From the NCBI GenBank assembly GCA_004794785.1, contig SJOL01002045.1, positions 78,645-142,644 of the forward strand: 64,000 nt of DNA, read 5' to 3'. The notes under the pieces were generated by a model, which worked only from the letters and a program-made list of their open reading frames with translations, ran no database searches and had not been told where the DNA came from. This document shows positions 36,801 to 51,009 of the stretch, one piece after another (within the stretch, counting starts at the first letter, position 1; every line of letters begins with the position of its first letter). Made by a program: the position numbers and the translations under genes. The DNA is from Opisthorchis felineus. Its lineage: Eukaryota; Platyhelminthes; Trematoda; Opisthorchiida; Opisthorchiidae.

Positions 36801-39800
36801 ATTTCAATAGACTTTTGAAACGAACACGTGGATCCAGTAGCCCTTTAGCCTTTCCAAATGTGCCATTCAAAAAACCGTGACAAGGGTACCTTTGTGAGGT
36901 TTCAGTTATTACCCGATTATATTGGACATTTAAACTTTTCTCAGCGCCTCTTTCAGAAGGATCTCCAAAATACGGATGGTAAGGAAAAATAAAGAATTAT
37001 CCATGGATGCTATATTTCTTATACTGACCTTTCAGTTTGAGTCTTTCAGCGGATTCAAGGAAGACGGCTAATCCAAACTGTCGCTGGAGTAATCTGACAA
37101 AACTCGTATTTTGTAACCCATCGGAATGGTAGAAAGGTATGAAAAAGTGGGTTTGTGATGTGCGCAAGTGCCTGTTCAAAATCCCTGTTCGTAATGCACA
37201 ATTAATCTGATACCAAGTGGTTGACAGTGGGCATATTGGAATAAATCTGAAGATAAAGTCATAGGGTGACTTCTTCTACAATGATCTAGATATACTAATA
37301 TGAATATACTACTACTAATAGATATATATATACTAATAATATACTAATATAGTAATATGAATACTAATAGTAATATACTAATATGAATGCGACGCACAAC
37401 TCTACGACCAACGCCGTATGTTGAATCCCTGCGAAACGACGGATAGCTTTAATGAACACAGTGCAATCAAAATGACTTGATATTAATCCAATAGATTATC
37501 GACAATGAGACCTTTGTACAAACCAAGCAGTTAAAATAATCAATTTTCCAAAAAAACTGAAGGTGAACTTAAGCTTGCATGACATACCAACCTTTCATTC
37601 CCAATACATGAAGAGTTAAGGCAGCAAACCTTTAAGTCTATTGATTAGATTGGGTGGTGGGCATGACGTAAAGGTTTATTAACACAAGTGGTCTAAACGA
37701 CGCTTTGGAGTGTAAAGAGAAGTGTTAAAGAATGAATCGACAATCCATTTTATAGCGCTCAATTTAATATTTTCCTCCCGGTGTAATAACAGAGATCTTG
37801 GCGCCTGGTTCACACGCATGGTACTTAGCTGAACAACTAAAGGGCACGCATTCTAAAGTATAAAATAAAAGGTCTCAACTACACGCTCAGAACTGAGTCG
37901 CTTTTTGGTTGCTCACCAGTCTTTTTTTGTTTTATTTTGCCGGAGCCATTTCTATTGTACCTACTCACCAGTATAAATTACTCGGCCGATGACTGAACGG
38001 GGATCCACAATTCTAGAATGTCCTAATTCTAACAGCAAATTTGGAAAAAAACAACTGTTTAGCATATTTGAATGATATCTGAAACAAATGGAGGCATATT
38101 GTGCACTTGGAAGTGTCGGTCAACATCTTTGCTAAGATCTCAGTACGAATAGGGCCGAAGGTGCAAAAACGTAGTATATTTCCTATTAGAAGTGGCCACC
38201 TTAAATTATAGTGCTGATTCCTGTGGCTGCATCAGAGAAGTCGAGAGGGTTCGCTCGCACATTTCTATTCTTAGAGGTCTCTTAAAAATCTCGTGAATTA
38301 ATTCCCCGAGAGCCTCGGTAATCTAGTTTTTGTTATGTAAGATTTCAGTTTTCCCAGATTTTGCGAGACCAGACTTGACTGAATTCTGTGCACAAACTCG
38401 CCAAGCGCTAAAAATCCATGACCAGCTTGGATTCGTTATGCTGTGCGCTGTCGAGTCACTACGGTTTAGTGTATGCGATTGCCTCAACTTTTCGCACACA
38501 TTTGATATACAAGCCACGGATACTTCAGAACACACAAGGTTTTGGTACCTACCGTGGTATATGCAAAGAAATTACTGAACATTCGCTGGAAAATAATTTC
38601 ATCCCGCACATATGCATAACGGTTTTAAAATGCAACATGTTCTCGGCTTAAGTTGCCTTAGTCAATACTCAGTGCTTCCTGGATCAAAAAATGAATACAT
38701 TTGTAAATTTTATTGACAAGTTTGTGGTATGCAGAGAGACGTCCAGTGAAACCTCTACATTGTGTTTGTGCGACTTTTATCCGCACAAGTTTTAAATTTA
38801 ACAATTCCAACTTCTCCATGGGTTTGCGTCCTTGTTGGTATAAATGAAAAATGGGTCTTTCTCACTGGAACTGATTTCTTTTGGTTCCACTTGTTTTCAA
38901 TCTAAGAGTTCAGTGTACCCACAAATTTCAAGCATAATATTTTAACAATTTGACAGCCAAATCTAGAATTCTCTCTCTGGGAGTAGAAAAACGCCACATT
39001 CAACAGTTGAGACCAGTGGTTACGTCATCATTATTCGTACTTTGGCAACCAGCTCCATGATCAGATAAACATCACTTTTCCTATCGGTGTGGCTTTGCAC
39101 CAATATCAAATCAGACAAGCTACTGAACCAACCGCTTTCACTGCGACACAAAACAACTAGGCAGCGAACATTCTAAACTTACATCCTCCATCTGGTAATT
39201 ATACTTGTTCTAGCAACATAAAAGCAACCATTTCAATGTGGACCGGATGTAAAAATGACGCCAAGTTCCGGTGGCTAAAAGAGAGAAGGAGCTTGCGGCG
39301 ATCGGGACGAAACACTGTCATTTGGATAGAAGTTTAGTGATTTTACCTGAAAATGCTCTAGCAGCCGAAGGGTTTGGTGTGTGCGTGTGTGATGGCAAAA
39401 AGACTGCCAGCATCAAGATGTGAGTGATTAGGAATTGTTGTTGTAGAACACTTGTACAACATCCACAGTCATAAAATTGAGTTCCCCAGGAATCTGCTCC
39501 CACCAAAAACACACAAGACCGTCAAAGAACTTCCTCTTTGCGTAATTCCGTGACAGTCGCACAACCTGAATTAGTTCTGCAATCACCCTAAAAAATTACC
39601 TGCTATTTCAAACACCACTCCTCAGACAAATGGTGACTACAAATTATACGATAGATTGTTTTCAAAGGCAAAGCATGAATGGACATGGTCACGAGGCATA
39701 GTGCTAGGGTTAAGATGTGCAGTCCAGTGCCGTTCGGTTCAGTCAAATTGCTCACCAGGTGCCCATAAGTAGTACTATCCTATCCGGCATTAATTACTGC

Positions 39801-42800
39801 CCTATCGCGAATTCTGGCAAACCGGACAGTGACTTGCCAGAATACGACAATAATAGGAGACAACAACTAAGTAATAACGGGACACTGTAAACAAACTTTC
39901 TATCGAGAAGGAGTACAGTAGCGCAACTATTTTTATCGAGAGCACCATGGTGTCATTGGAAGCGTATGGGTCATGTATGGTCCATGTAGATTTATTGTAT
40001 ATATCAAGTGAGCACGCAAAGCGAACAGAGCAGAAACCGTTACGAGATATTTTTGAGCCACTATCTGTGCTATAAAGAATGCGCGAAAAATTTTCAATGA
40101 ACCAAAATTTGTTGCCGACAGGACAACCCGTTCAATGAACTGATGTGGGCTAACATTCGCCACTCACCACCCTTGAAACTTTGGCGCAAGAACACGACCT
40201 ATGTTCAGAGACGTACCCAGTTTAACCATGTTTGTGATGTATACCCCCAGCAAATAGTTGATCAATCACTAGAAAAACCTCAAAACCATTAGTTGGGATT
40301 TGGATAGCCAAATACTTACAAGGTGGCAGTCGACGGATTTGAGCTAATGATCTCTGCGTCACAGTACCCCATGTGCAGTCCACTGCACCTTTATGTTAGC
40401 ATCAGATGAAGCCTGTATGCCATATCATATCATCGGCCAAACTAGTCCTTCTAAACTGTAGGCTTTGCATTACAATACTCAGAGCTGTGAAAAAAAATAG
40501 CACGTCAGCTACTCCCATCTGGTAACTCTGAGCAGCCTGAACACCAATGTAAAAGTTGATAGAGTACCCGTGAAAAACTCAGTTGTTCTTCGAAGTAAAT
40601 CAAGAGCTAAAACGGATTACAAATGCATTTTTTCAAAGCGAGTCAATTTGTAATTCGGAATCCGGACTCGAATTGAACTGGCTAAACGTGGAATGAAGTT
40701 TATTGAGGACATCACTCAAAACGTTGGGAAAATAGGTATATCATTTGGTTGCGCCATTATTAGTCCGCTGAAATGTTTAAAGTGCCAAAAGGGTTTCGAA
40801 GCATCTAGCGCATTCGTTATTACACGAGCGAAGTCGGAGCACTAAAATAGATGACACATCCTGGGGGCAGTCCAGTTGACTGCTCAAATGAAACTAGTCC
40901 ATTGTTGGTCGGCTGTTATAAAAACGAGAATAGCCGCTCGTATATCAGTTGTGGTGCGGGGACCTTGAACTTTTAATGAAATATGTACAGAAGGGTAACC
41001 GAATTTTTTGTGCGTACCTTTGGAAAGCAATCTACGCAGACTGAGTACCTGCAGACAAAACAAATATTGACTCAGCGATGGTCACAAATGTCTGTATGCG
41101 TTTACTTTACCGCACGGGTTAGTGTGTTATATCTTCACAATAGATAAGAGTGTACCATGCGCATATGCATCAGCAAGTTTTTCGACTACACGTATTACGA
41201 AAAGCTTAAGGACAGTGTTATCAGCAGTTTTCCATCTATAACAAATTAAGAGGTGAACCCTGTAAAGTCAAACACGCCAAGCCACCGGGAACATGCCTCG
41301 CACAACCGGAAGAATGAATCATCAGCATTTTCCCCAAAATATCGGTACAATAATTATTCTCATTGTAGAAGCAGGTTGCGGGGGCTTCTTTGCCGATGAC
41401 AAAGTGATGTTCTTGGTATTCTTGGCTTGTTAGTGCTTATCAGCGGTGTACCATTAGAAAACGCCAGTTACCTGTAGAGATTTTGAAGCTTATTTTCACT
41501 ATGGGTCACCTTGTGGTATTTCTCTTGTCATCACAATAAAATTTATTCTGTCATATGTCGAAACTACTATCTATACTGACAGTTTTTATAGCAAAGTTCA
41601 GTGTTCAGCTGCGGTGCATTGTGGCCTAACAAAAGAATTCAGTTCTGACGCCCTTTCTCAGACTCACTGAGATAGTACAAAGCATATTATGCACATAGTA
41701 GGGTTGGGTCAATCAGCATTCAGAAATTCATGACAATGTATCATGGTTTATTAGTATAAACGTAGGGATAAACAAAAAAACAGGTAAGTGAATGGCGGGG
41801 AGTTTTAGAACGTAGCACACCGCATAACGGGAGCAAACGAATTCATTGATTTGCAAACAAAATTGTACTTGTATCATCGAACCGGAGATGTCTTACTAAT
41901 TATGGAAAATCGATCTCTCGGCACCTTCATGCACAAGAATCCTCATTGCATTGCGTGATGCTTTCTGTAAAACCATATTAGGTGCAGTCAAGTCATCTAC
42001 TGACGTTCACAGGGCACCATTATTAATATATTGTAACACCCCATAAAATGCCATCAGTGATTATGATTTCAAATGCGTCCACTGGACTGTCTGTTCTATT
42101 GCGATGTTTTTTCCAACTGAAGACCCATAATAAAATCGTTCACCACAGATATCCGCTCGATGTTTTTTTGAATTTTCTTCACTCAACTACACCCGTATGC
42201 CATCGAAATGACCGCTCCTAAGATGGATCATCCGTAAATAAACTGACCCGCTCGAATTGGGGCGCATCGGCACCTTCAAGCGTCCCTGGTGCTAATTGCT
42301 TCACAATAAGCTGTGCACACATGTAGACGTCTTCAGGTCAGATGCATCTTTGAACCCGACCACATAAATATGTTATCGACTCACCATTATCGCTATGAGG
42401 GCAAGTAAGTAAGCCACCGCAATGGTTAGCTACGCTGGCCTCAACAAACTTTTAACTCAGCCGCACGTGAGTAATGCGAGAATGGTTGCGGAAGGGTTGA
42501 CTTGTGTGTGAACGGGATGTAACCAGGCGTTGACAAATCAGGCAGTTATCTCTACGCTGGTATGTTGGCTTTGTCAGCTTGTTTCTTAGGGTGGAGTTGG
42601 TAGCCTGTTGACATGTTGATGAAACTGCTCAAAACAGCACGTAAACCGTGCTGCCGATTACAGTTGGGCTGTGTTTACCTGCAGAACTTGAACAAAGGCC
42701 CAGAACAACGACTACCTATCTTCCTCCGAAAAAAACGTTTGAGTAGTCTATTTGAGGCGCAGGAACAGACATGAAATATGTAGGCGTTTTAGTATTAAAA

Positions 42801-42900
42801 TAATGGCAAAATACATGCATCGATATTTTTAACAGCGTAGTACTATTGCAGGCAAGTTTTCTCTCGTAATGCTTTTCTACGTGCAACGCATGTGCGGTAA
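33890..42900. other. No recognisable gene
   Basis: AT-rich and intron-like. Two overlapping plus-strand frames at 38330-38651 follow a possible acceptor (GTAAGATTTCAG) but have no consistent partner. A 70-codon frame at 36244-36456 starts with a true ATG and is Cys-containing, but it has no support beyond being open. Confidence 0.55.
37285..37390. repeat. AT-rich low-complexity tract of ACTAATAT-like units
   Basis: Repeated TACTAATA, ATACTAATATGAAT and TATATATATA units form a ~100-bp imperfect microsatellite with no coding potential. Confidence 0.8.
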
Positions 42901-42996
42901 GGAAATCTTAAGGTCATCTGATGAGACCCGATTAATATGGACTGATACAGTTATGTTACAAAACGTACCTCATCATATTGATGGACACTAAATGTA

Positions 42997-43301
42997 ATGG
43001 AATTTCCAACTAAAACACAAAAGATGCTGATCGTAATCAAAGGTAACGGTGGATGTGGCGGATAGTTATCTTTGAGTAATCAATGAAAATTTCAGTACTA
43101 ATGATCCCCCTATGTTGCCCATACTACACAGGTCCAAATACAGAAAGATTCAAACGCATCACTGGATTTTGCGAGAAAAATAAAACAAAGCCCAATTTCG
43201 ATTTCACGTGGATTCTTAAACAGTGGGCGTCTCCTCACGGTCCACGGCAGTGTCCGTTGAACGAAGTTCAGCACGCCATAGCTTTACAGGGCTGGGTTTA
43301 G
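42997..43301 (+). CDS. Candidate two-exon gene for a 71-residue protein
   Basis: An ATG at 42997 with a G following it starts a 46-nt exon (MEFPTKTQKMLIVIK) ending at AAAG then GTAACG. An 89-nt intron ends with TTGCCCATACTACACAG, and the in-phase second exon 43132-43301 stops at TAG. The second exon is Lys-rich and contains RFKRITGFCEKNKTKPNFDF. The sizes are compatible with chance. It could also be part of a larger gene. Confidence 0.18.
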
Positions 43302-43309
43302 ATGATCGG

Positions 43310-46201
43310 TGAAATTGGATTCGTAGCGTAATATGTGGTCAGATAATTTACACTTTGTTTCAGATCGGGGACCGTTAAGAGGTCACTGAACAGTTAAGTC
43401 AAAGAAATTGAACACCTGTGGGTACTTGTGGATAGGTACGGGGTCCATTTGGTATTTATTCACACCACTTACGTTTACCATGTCCTGCCTTCCTGGTGAG
43501 GTAGGATCAACTTATGTTACAACAAAGCTGCGGTGCTGAGTTGGGGTTCAGTTGTTAATAAGGCTTATTAGTGGTGAATTCACTTGGCAAAACCAACGTT
43601 TGACCTCCAGTCACTTTGTATACTAGGTGAGCATATTACTGCCATCGCACTTTGTGCGGCTTGTCCGATGCATCGAAAAACTATGCGCGAGTAGTTTAAT
43701 CACCCAACTCCATAGTTAGCTGCTCACCGGAATGGTCACTTCATTTTATGCTGTCCTTTCTTGCGAACACCAGTCACTATGGGTACGTTCTAAGAAACTT
43801 AACGAGAAATAAACCCTAAAGTACTACTGTTGATTCCTATCAAAGAAGATGCTTGTGGATCAGGTTATCCATTTGTTGGACGGACTGTCCAGTTAAATCG
43901 CTAACTAAACCGCCAGTTGCTGATTCTTAACAACGCACTTGCTCCAGGAATGAATCGCGTCGCTTTTCAGACCAGTTGCTGCTTATAACAATGTTCTTCC
44001 ACTCTTTTGGATAAACATTTTCATTCCGTATGAATGGCATATTTTATCGGTGAGAAAAGTCTTTAAACCGAAAGAACGAGTGGATTGACAGTTAGGACAT
44101 TGTGTTGGAACCTCGCTTCCGGGACAGAAATGATACGATAATTCTGTTAACGCCTTAGACACAAGCTCAAAGCGTTGGGATTACCAACGTAGGTTAGCCT
44201 TCAGGAGAGGTCCAGATTAACTTCCAGGCCCATGGTTTGGTAAATTTCAGGTATGTAGTTGGAAAATAATTGAAAACTAGATGAAGAGTAATTTGGCTAT
44301 CCAATGGTTGTTATGTGATTCCGAATAAGTCGACAGCTATTCAAACAAAGCATGTCTCAGCAAACATATCAGTAGCTATATATGACTTTTCGGATAATGT
44401 CTTCTGAGACTAACAGCTTATAACTACGAACAGGTGTCACACAAATGATAGCCCACACACATATCCGTGAAGGCCCCAAAAAACAGAGAACCCTTGTGGC
44501 TGTGTTATTCGAGCCCCGTCCATATCTTTGCTATTCGCGAAATGGTTTTTCGCACAGACCCAAGTTTCATCTTTGCCGTATTTTCCCGATTTTTCACAGC
44601 TTGAATTTTCGGCATTTTATTAACCACTGCTGGTACAATTTGTTCAAGACACATTCACCAGTTTCATATAAATCTTGGTGTTTTTCTTCAAATGAACTGA
44701 TTAGCTGGTATGGTAACTGTTCCTAAATCTTTTCGCCTGAGTACTAACAGGTCATAAATTTCACATTTGTATTAAATCTGTTAAAGTCGGAGTAGCCCTT
44801 CGGGAAGCAGTCATTTTTTTTTGTTTTTGCAAGGTTCACCCGGACCAAACCTCGTTTGTAGTGCACACAAGGAATCAGGTACCCAACCGTAAAACTGATG
44901 TTGCTCCTGGAAACAGACAGGTTGCCGCCGGTCGTAAAATAGATGCATTTGTTTATATAAACTAACCCTAACTAACAAATATCAAACATAAACATAGTGC
45001 GCGACATAGCTACACTGTCGATAAAAAAGTGGGTAGCTTCACAATGAGTTGTAGAGAACTTCACAGAAATATTCGATAGACACTAAGATTTTCTACTTTA
45101 AATCTATGGGTTACAGAAGGTTATTTTAACAAAATAGGTTTCTCGTTAAAATTGCCTTTGGTAGCATGGCCACCACTAAGCTTTTATTTAAGGAAAGTGC
45201 GTTAGTGATTGAAATCAATTCAGTAGATTTGAAGCCAGATCAAAACAACAATTAGAACAACAGTATTCTTTATGGAAAAAAATAGCTGCAAAACTCCTGC
45301 ATAACAGCAACTCCATACAAGCAATCGATGCGGGAAGTTAGTAGTTCTACATTGCGTAAAACGGCTCCGTTTTTCCAGGCTGAATTTAGTACACCATTTA
45401 CAAGTAGGTTTGTTTATTTATGAATTATAAGGTTACTTGTGTAGAGGAACTGCCCCGTGTCGTTTTCAGTTAGAAGATGCTACATCCGCCACCAGTAATC
45501 TTTTAATTGAAAAAGACTGACGGAAGACAGCTGAAGGTGGCTTAGTTACGATGAACTATGTTGTAAACGCAAATCACGCCGGTCACTTGCCAAATTCTAT
45601 ACGTGTGGGCCAGTAACAATGTCGTTTATTCTTATCATACCAGTATGCAACGTAAGTAATCCTCAGTATAGTTAATTGTATGAATCTCATGGAGTGGGAG
45701 ACATCCGGCTTATTCCAGGGGTTACGACTTTGAAGTGTGCATTAAAAACGTCGCTCTGGGTAAAACACTGCGTTTATAAACACAACGACGGCAGATTTTG
45801 CTTGAGCATGTCAACCAGAGGCTCTCAAAATGTGCAGATGATGGCAAAGTGAGTTAATTAAAAACCAAAAACATTCTGCTGAAAAGCAGATGGACTCGGG
45901 CTCTAGGGCATATTAGTTTTAATCGCAAAACGAGAAGAATAATGAACGCACATGATGTTCGAAGACTCTTGGTCACGTTTTGTTTGCTACTTAGATCATT
46001 GCACCCACTCGCTAAGCGCCTGTCAACTGTACAACACTGTGCCGTGAAAAATAATTGACAATTCTATAGTCAACTTTATCCGATAGTGGAAGAATTTGAT
46101 CGAATAAGCCGGAGCACTTAAGTGTCCGTTGGTATTTTTCCCGTACACCGTTTTAACAGCACTAATAACGCAACGTTGAAACCATCGCAAATCAAAGCTA
46201 C

Positions 46202-46240
<39 letters not shown>

Positions 46241-47700
46241 CTTGACGTTAGCGCAGATGGCCTGCATACTTTTGGAGCTTACTCTAAGTACAAAAAAACA
46301 AGAGATGAACGTTGGATGGTTCGCTGCGTGATCATCTCTGTTATAGTCGTTCTACCATCGTCCACTCCACCGTATAAGAGAGCACAGCGCTGACTCCGAG
46401 TGTGTGCTGAGTGGTGTGTGAGTAGCTCGAATAGTGCGCGTGCGTTTATAAGTATGCTGAAAGGCGAGGCTAGGCTCCAAGTAAGATGGATCTTTCGGGT
46501 GTTTGTCTAAAAATAGTTTGTGAACAAGCAGACTATTTTTTCACAGTGCTGACAGTCAACAGACTCAACAAATAAATCCTGCGCACCACTTAAGTTTGAA
46601 AGAAGTAATCAACGTGAGCTGACGGGCTAATGGTCAGAGTCCTCTGCTCCATATTCCAGATGGGCGTGCTTTAAATTTCAGTGAGCTTGAGGATTCGTAG
46701 CACTGGGCAAGATTAGTGGAAGTATAACCACAAAAACTAAGATAAAAATGCTCATTCCCGATGAAACACACTATGTATAAAGTTACTTAAGACTCCTCAA
46801 AAGCCCACGGCCGGCTTTGCTCTTCGTCACCACGTAGTTGAATTCCCTGAGTTTCAATATACCATGCAAGTTTGTTGAAAATCATACCGTAAGCAGTTGG
46901 CAAAATACACACACTTTTAGGTGCTGGGATCAAAATATGACGGAAGTGAATCTCAACCGAATCTCTCATTCATGCTCTCCTTCAAGTGAATGTGCCTCAC
47001 AAAGGTCGTCCCAACACACTTAGTGGAAGAGTATCATAAGAGACTTATTTGGCCCGGTTTCATGTTGAGTCTCCAATTAACGCCAACTCATTTCTCAAAT
47101 TAATTTATTTCGTTTGAATTGCTTCCTGTTTATCTACCTGTGATCAAAATAACCAACCATAAGATACCAGTACAAGGACCGCTGAAAACTTCTGTTATAA
47201 ACGTGGTTGCGCGATCACTTCCATATTATATTCAAGCAGCCGTTCTCCTGACCGAAAAAAAAACACATTTTTAGATGCTTTTGAATGCGTTGGATGAGTA
47301 TGAATGTAACGCGATTTGCAAATTGTTTTAACTGATCCTGTAGGGCATAGAGTTTATACCAGGAACGACATATTTGTTCAAACCTTATCTATCTGATTTT
47401 GAAGAACTAAGCATCACACGTCCATTCGTGCTCCCATTCGCATTAGTCATTTAGGGACACATTTTAGGTCGAAGAAGCCGACAAATTTGGCGACCGGTTT
47501 CAAATCAGTTGTTTAACTCTTTTAATTATTTCAAATCCATAGTCAAATCCAGTAGGGCTGAGTCTAAGTGAACAACAACAGGCAGTCTGTCAGTTGACAA
47601 ACTTCATATCCGGTTTCCCGTAACATGAATGACAGTTGCATTAGGTAACACCGGTAATACTGGGTTATTGCGATCCATTAGCTAATTGCTCCGATCGAAA
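43310..47700. other. No recognisable gene
   Basis: Contains the (AT)n tract at 46205. A short ATG-initiated segment at about 46455-46481 (MLKGEARLQ) ends at a GTAAGA donor, with no partner exon. AATAAA at 46571 is unattached to any model. Confidence 0.5.
46205..46237. repeat. (AT)n microsatellite
   Basis: About 16 uninterrupted AT dinucleotides. Shorter AT tracts occur at 18101-18118, 27884-27900 and 63980-64000. Confidence 0.95.
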
Positions 47701-47963
47701 AATCTATGGAAAAAAAACGAACCAAGCTATGATCTGATTCAGATAAGAATTAAGCATAGTGTACATAAATGACAGTCCATGGGTGAATAGACAACGTGAG
47801 CAAATGCAATCCAATGGGAACATTAGTATCATACTATTGTGCCTGGGTTCTATCGTGTACTGTAAACTCAGATCCCAGCAGCTGATTACACGTACTGAAA
47901 GTAGACCCAAGTTGTGCTTTTCGAGTTATTCCCTTGCTGTTTACTTACTATTTATGTCAATAG

Positions 47964-48182
47964 TTTGGTGACATTACTAGAGTATTCTCTTGGTTGACAT
48001 TACTTGATTGGTGTCTTGTAAACGAGGCAAAAGCGGGGAGAGTTTTTGCAGAACCTGGGAATAATCTAGATGGTGGCTTACAAACACAGGCCTATCTTTG
48101 GCTGCAAATAAAACGGCTGAAAAGCGTGTTCATTGCTCTTGCGAAAATACATGGTTGTTCATATTATATACGGAAGCTGTGA
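47964..48182 (+). CDS. Candidate terminal exon, 72 codons plus stop
   Basis: The frame opens immediately after a strong acceptor (GTTTACTTACTATTTATGTCAATAG) and runs 72 codons to a TGA. Its composition is balanced and protein-like, including NEAKAGRVFAEPGNNLDGG and a basic helical end. A preceding open segment (about 47759-47785, ending at a GTGAAT donor) is phase-compatible but too short to trust. No family is recognised. Confidence 0.22.
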   Translation, partial: FGDITRVFSWLTLLDWCLVNEAKAGRVFAEPGNNLDGGLQTQAYLWLQIKRLKSVFIALAKIHGCSYYIRKL

Positions 48183-48850
48183 ATGAAGCTTTGAACAACA
48201 GGATAATGAAGAAGGTTTTTCTGGCCGTTTTTTACCGGTGTTAGCACATAGGCTGCATAAAACGAAAGAAACTGATCCGTATAGTTGGAGATAGAATAAG
48301 ATACTCAATTATACCGCTGTTTTACAAAGGGATATTCCAAGTTTGTTCCACTTCATAGGGGTTAATTTTTCTGACTTATGTGTAAATCCTGTTTATTGCT
48401 GGTTCTGTCTACACACGAGGCTGCCTTGGTTACACATAGCGTTCGTGCGTCTGAAAACACGCGTTCTTCGCAGTAGTACAAATGTGTTCTGACCTTGAAA
48501 TGGTGGCGAGTGCACCGTGCAATTATTGATGCTGGGCGTAGTATGCTGCACAGATTGTCGAAGAATAACAACATCTGTACAAAGGTGCAAAATACTCCAT
48601 TATCTGCCGTATCCGAATCCATATTTGGTTGATCCTTATACAGAAAGCAGAAGTATACCCCCTGTAATTGAAGCCCAGGTGTTAGCCCTTTCATTCGCGA
48701 ACCCCGCTCCGGTATTTTCAGTAACCTCGATGTTATGTTGGATGAGCTCTAAGTGTGATATCTGCTCCATACTGTCAGATGGCATGCCGCTTACTGCCGC
48801 TCACCGACCTTACTGCTGGAGGTATCACAAGCATTCTTCAACACAGTAGC

Positions 48851-50888
48851 TCAGTATTTGGTTGTGTTGAAAAAGTGTTTGGATTCGGCTTGAAAGAGAT
48901 GAGATAAGCATGGTCCTGAGAGAAGAAAAACGAAATAAAGGTTTTCCAGCAACGTACCGCCAGAATGGTGCACTTCCCTTGCCAGTAACCAGAAGGAGCT
49001 GTCTGTTATGTTTCTACTATTTCCGGAATAACCAGTCACGAAATTGCTTCACAATGTTTCAGAAATGCTCCGTAGATATGTAAATTCCCTTCAATGCTGT
49101 TCTACCATCCAAAATCAGGGCATTGGCTTACAATGTGTAGGTTCTGTACAATAGCACGGTTCTTAGTTTGTACAATCACAGTAAAATTGTTGATTTTCAG
49201 TCCACTCGTTGAACTTGCCAGTTTGGTCGAATATATCACCAGTGCGCGAGTTGATTTGCAAACCAATATGAAATCTCATCAAACAGAGTAACAATCAGTA
49301 AAAAAGCGCAATTTTCCAAAACTTCAACATACTACTGGACTCTAGGGTTTTGGTTTAAAAAAATTGCGTTGATGCGAATTCAAATCCACTCTTCATATGT
49401 TACCAAGTTGAGTAAAGTCGACCTAAATGGACCTAGTTACGACGGACGGAATTAGGAGGAAATCAGGTGAACGCTTACCGAAAACGGAGCCGCAAAGTTG
49501 TCGTCCGTTTTCTTTGGACTTCTTAGACAAGCTTCAGGTTGATTTGCATATTCCAAAGAACATGTCTGGTAGTTTTCCGCTCCATCCAAATGCCAGACCG
49601 CAGTCATATAGTCAGACTGTGTTTCCAAGGGGAACGCCGTTGTTGCAGTGATGGTTGGGCTAGACCGAGAACGAACGGTACCAGTCAGGAAATCGGGCTT
49701 CGAAAATTGACTGTATGTGCCAGTTCGAGACTGCGCGTAATCTGGATTAATTCTTCCAACAGAACACCCACGATGTTCCAGGTCAATGGAAGTGGATGCT
49801 TGTTGAGATGCATTAGAATCTGAAACTTGGGACAAAGACAAATAAATGCACAGAATGTCTTTTTGTGTAATTCCTTTTTGCAGCTTACGACAGTGCTTTT
49901 ATCTGTAGTGAGATGGAAGGAAACTGCTTTTGATGACTAGCAGTATGACAATTTTCAGGAGCTTATGGCCTCTACAGAATATTTAAAATGATTTTTCACG
50001 CCGTCCCTGTATGAGTAATGGCAATACTACTGAATTTTCTATGCCTTCGTTCACTGCAACAGCAGGAAGATGATCTTGTCTTTACATACATACTTGTGTC
50101 AGTGTCACACAGTCTTTACCGCAACTGCCTGAATGATAAATTTACGTGAACATGAGTTAACTCCAAACACACTAAACTGATTTTTGCTTATCGTAGAAAC
50201 CAAGCTGCAGAGATGTCAGTCATCATCAACTATTTTTGAGGGCAGGGGTTTTTCCGTCTTTACTTTGTATGGGCTAACTGTCTGGCAAGCTATCGTAATC
50301 TAAGATGGTCAGCACTCGAATACCGTTCATTGAGTAGCCCCATTGTTATCATGCACGAGAGCGGTCATCATGACTTGTCTACTGACATGCAATCATCCTC
50401 CGTTTGCTTTGATATCCACAGTGAGATCCAGTCAACGGACATTTCTTGAGAGTGCGAGATAAAAGATATGCTGAGTAAACAAAATACTATAGTGCGTCAG
50501 CATTGAGAAAACTATAAAATGGAGGTCGAATCGTATCAGCTGATGAGCGCTTGTGACAACTATCTTTTTCATTGTGAATCAACCACCCACAAGGCTCCAA
50601 CTGCTGCAGTTGGAGCTGCAGTTGAGTTGGAATAGACTACTGAATACATGCATCATCAGCACAAAAAGATCACTAGGAATTACGGTAATTCAAAATGGAG
50701 TCTTCTAGTTTTTTTAGTTGATTTTCTGTTTTTGCCGCCTTCAAAACGACAAAAGTTAGCACGAGTGCATCCTGAGTAGATTTGTGCGTTGCTGAAGTAA
50801 TGTTTGTTAACCTTCGAGCTCGGGTTGAACTGGGGACATTTTTGACGACAAAAGATATTACTTTCAGGGGCGATAGAAATTCGGTTCA
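48851..50888 (-). CDS. Gene D, proposed six-exon chain around the 49.5-kb exon
   Basis: Proposed exons, with phase matching at all five junctions: 50888-50684 (67 codons, basic, Cys-containing, with the tail KNRKSTKKTRRLHFELP), 50053-50031 (micro-exon, ERRHRKF), 49819-49479, 49274-49240, 49046-48958 and 48915-48851, ending at a TGA. The last acceptor is one of the best in the window (CGTTTTTCTTCTCTCAG), and the donor before it is GTACGT. The intron between them is only 42 nt, a multiple of three with no stop, so retaining it would keep the frame. The acceptors at 49047 and 50889 are weaker. Whether exons exist upstream of 50888 is unknown. The chain was built by eye, and part of the phase agreement may be luck. 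No homology is recognised. Confidence 0.3.
49479..49819 (-). CDS. Gene D candidate exon, Ser/Thr-rich, function unknown
   Basis: This open frame of 113 codons on the minus strand is bounded by a plausible acceptor (GTCCCAAGTTTCAG, AG at 49821-49820) and a good donor (TTTTCG then GTAAGC at 49478). The product is rich in S, T, Q and charged residues, and no domain is recognised. One or two frames of this length are expected by chance in the window, so the support comes from the splice signals and from phase-compatible neighbours on both sides. The plus-strand frames across the same bases were treated as shadows. Confidence 0.4.
50595..50615. repeat. 21-bp perfect hairpin
   Basis: CTCCAACTGC and GCAGTTGGAG are perfect reverse complements separated by a single T, followed by a second partial copy (CTGCAGTTGAGTTGG). 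It lies just downstream of the first proposed gene D exon. Confidence 0.7.
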
Positions 50889-51009
50889 CTTTGGAGGAAA
50901 AATTTCATGAGCTTGAGCGTTCAAGTCTCAGTAAAGTGACAAACTACCGAGGCACGAAAGACCGCCGAAATTCGTCGGGTGAATTTACAGGTAGTTGATC
51001 AGTTGACCA

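Noticed and set aside
46236..46580. Possible solo LTR (TATAA-like and AATAAA signals after the AT tract)
   Set aside because: No TG...CA ends, second LTR, primer-binding site or target-site duplication could be identified.
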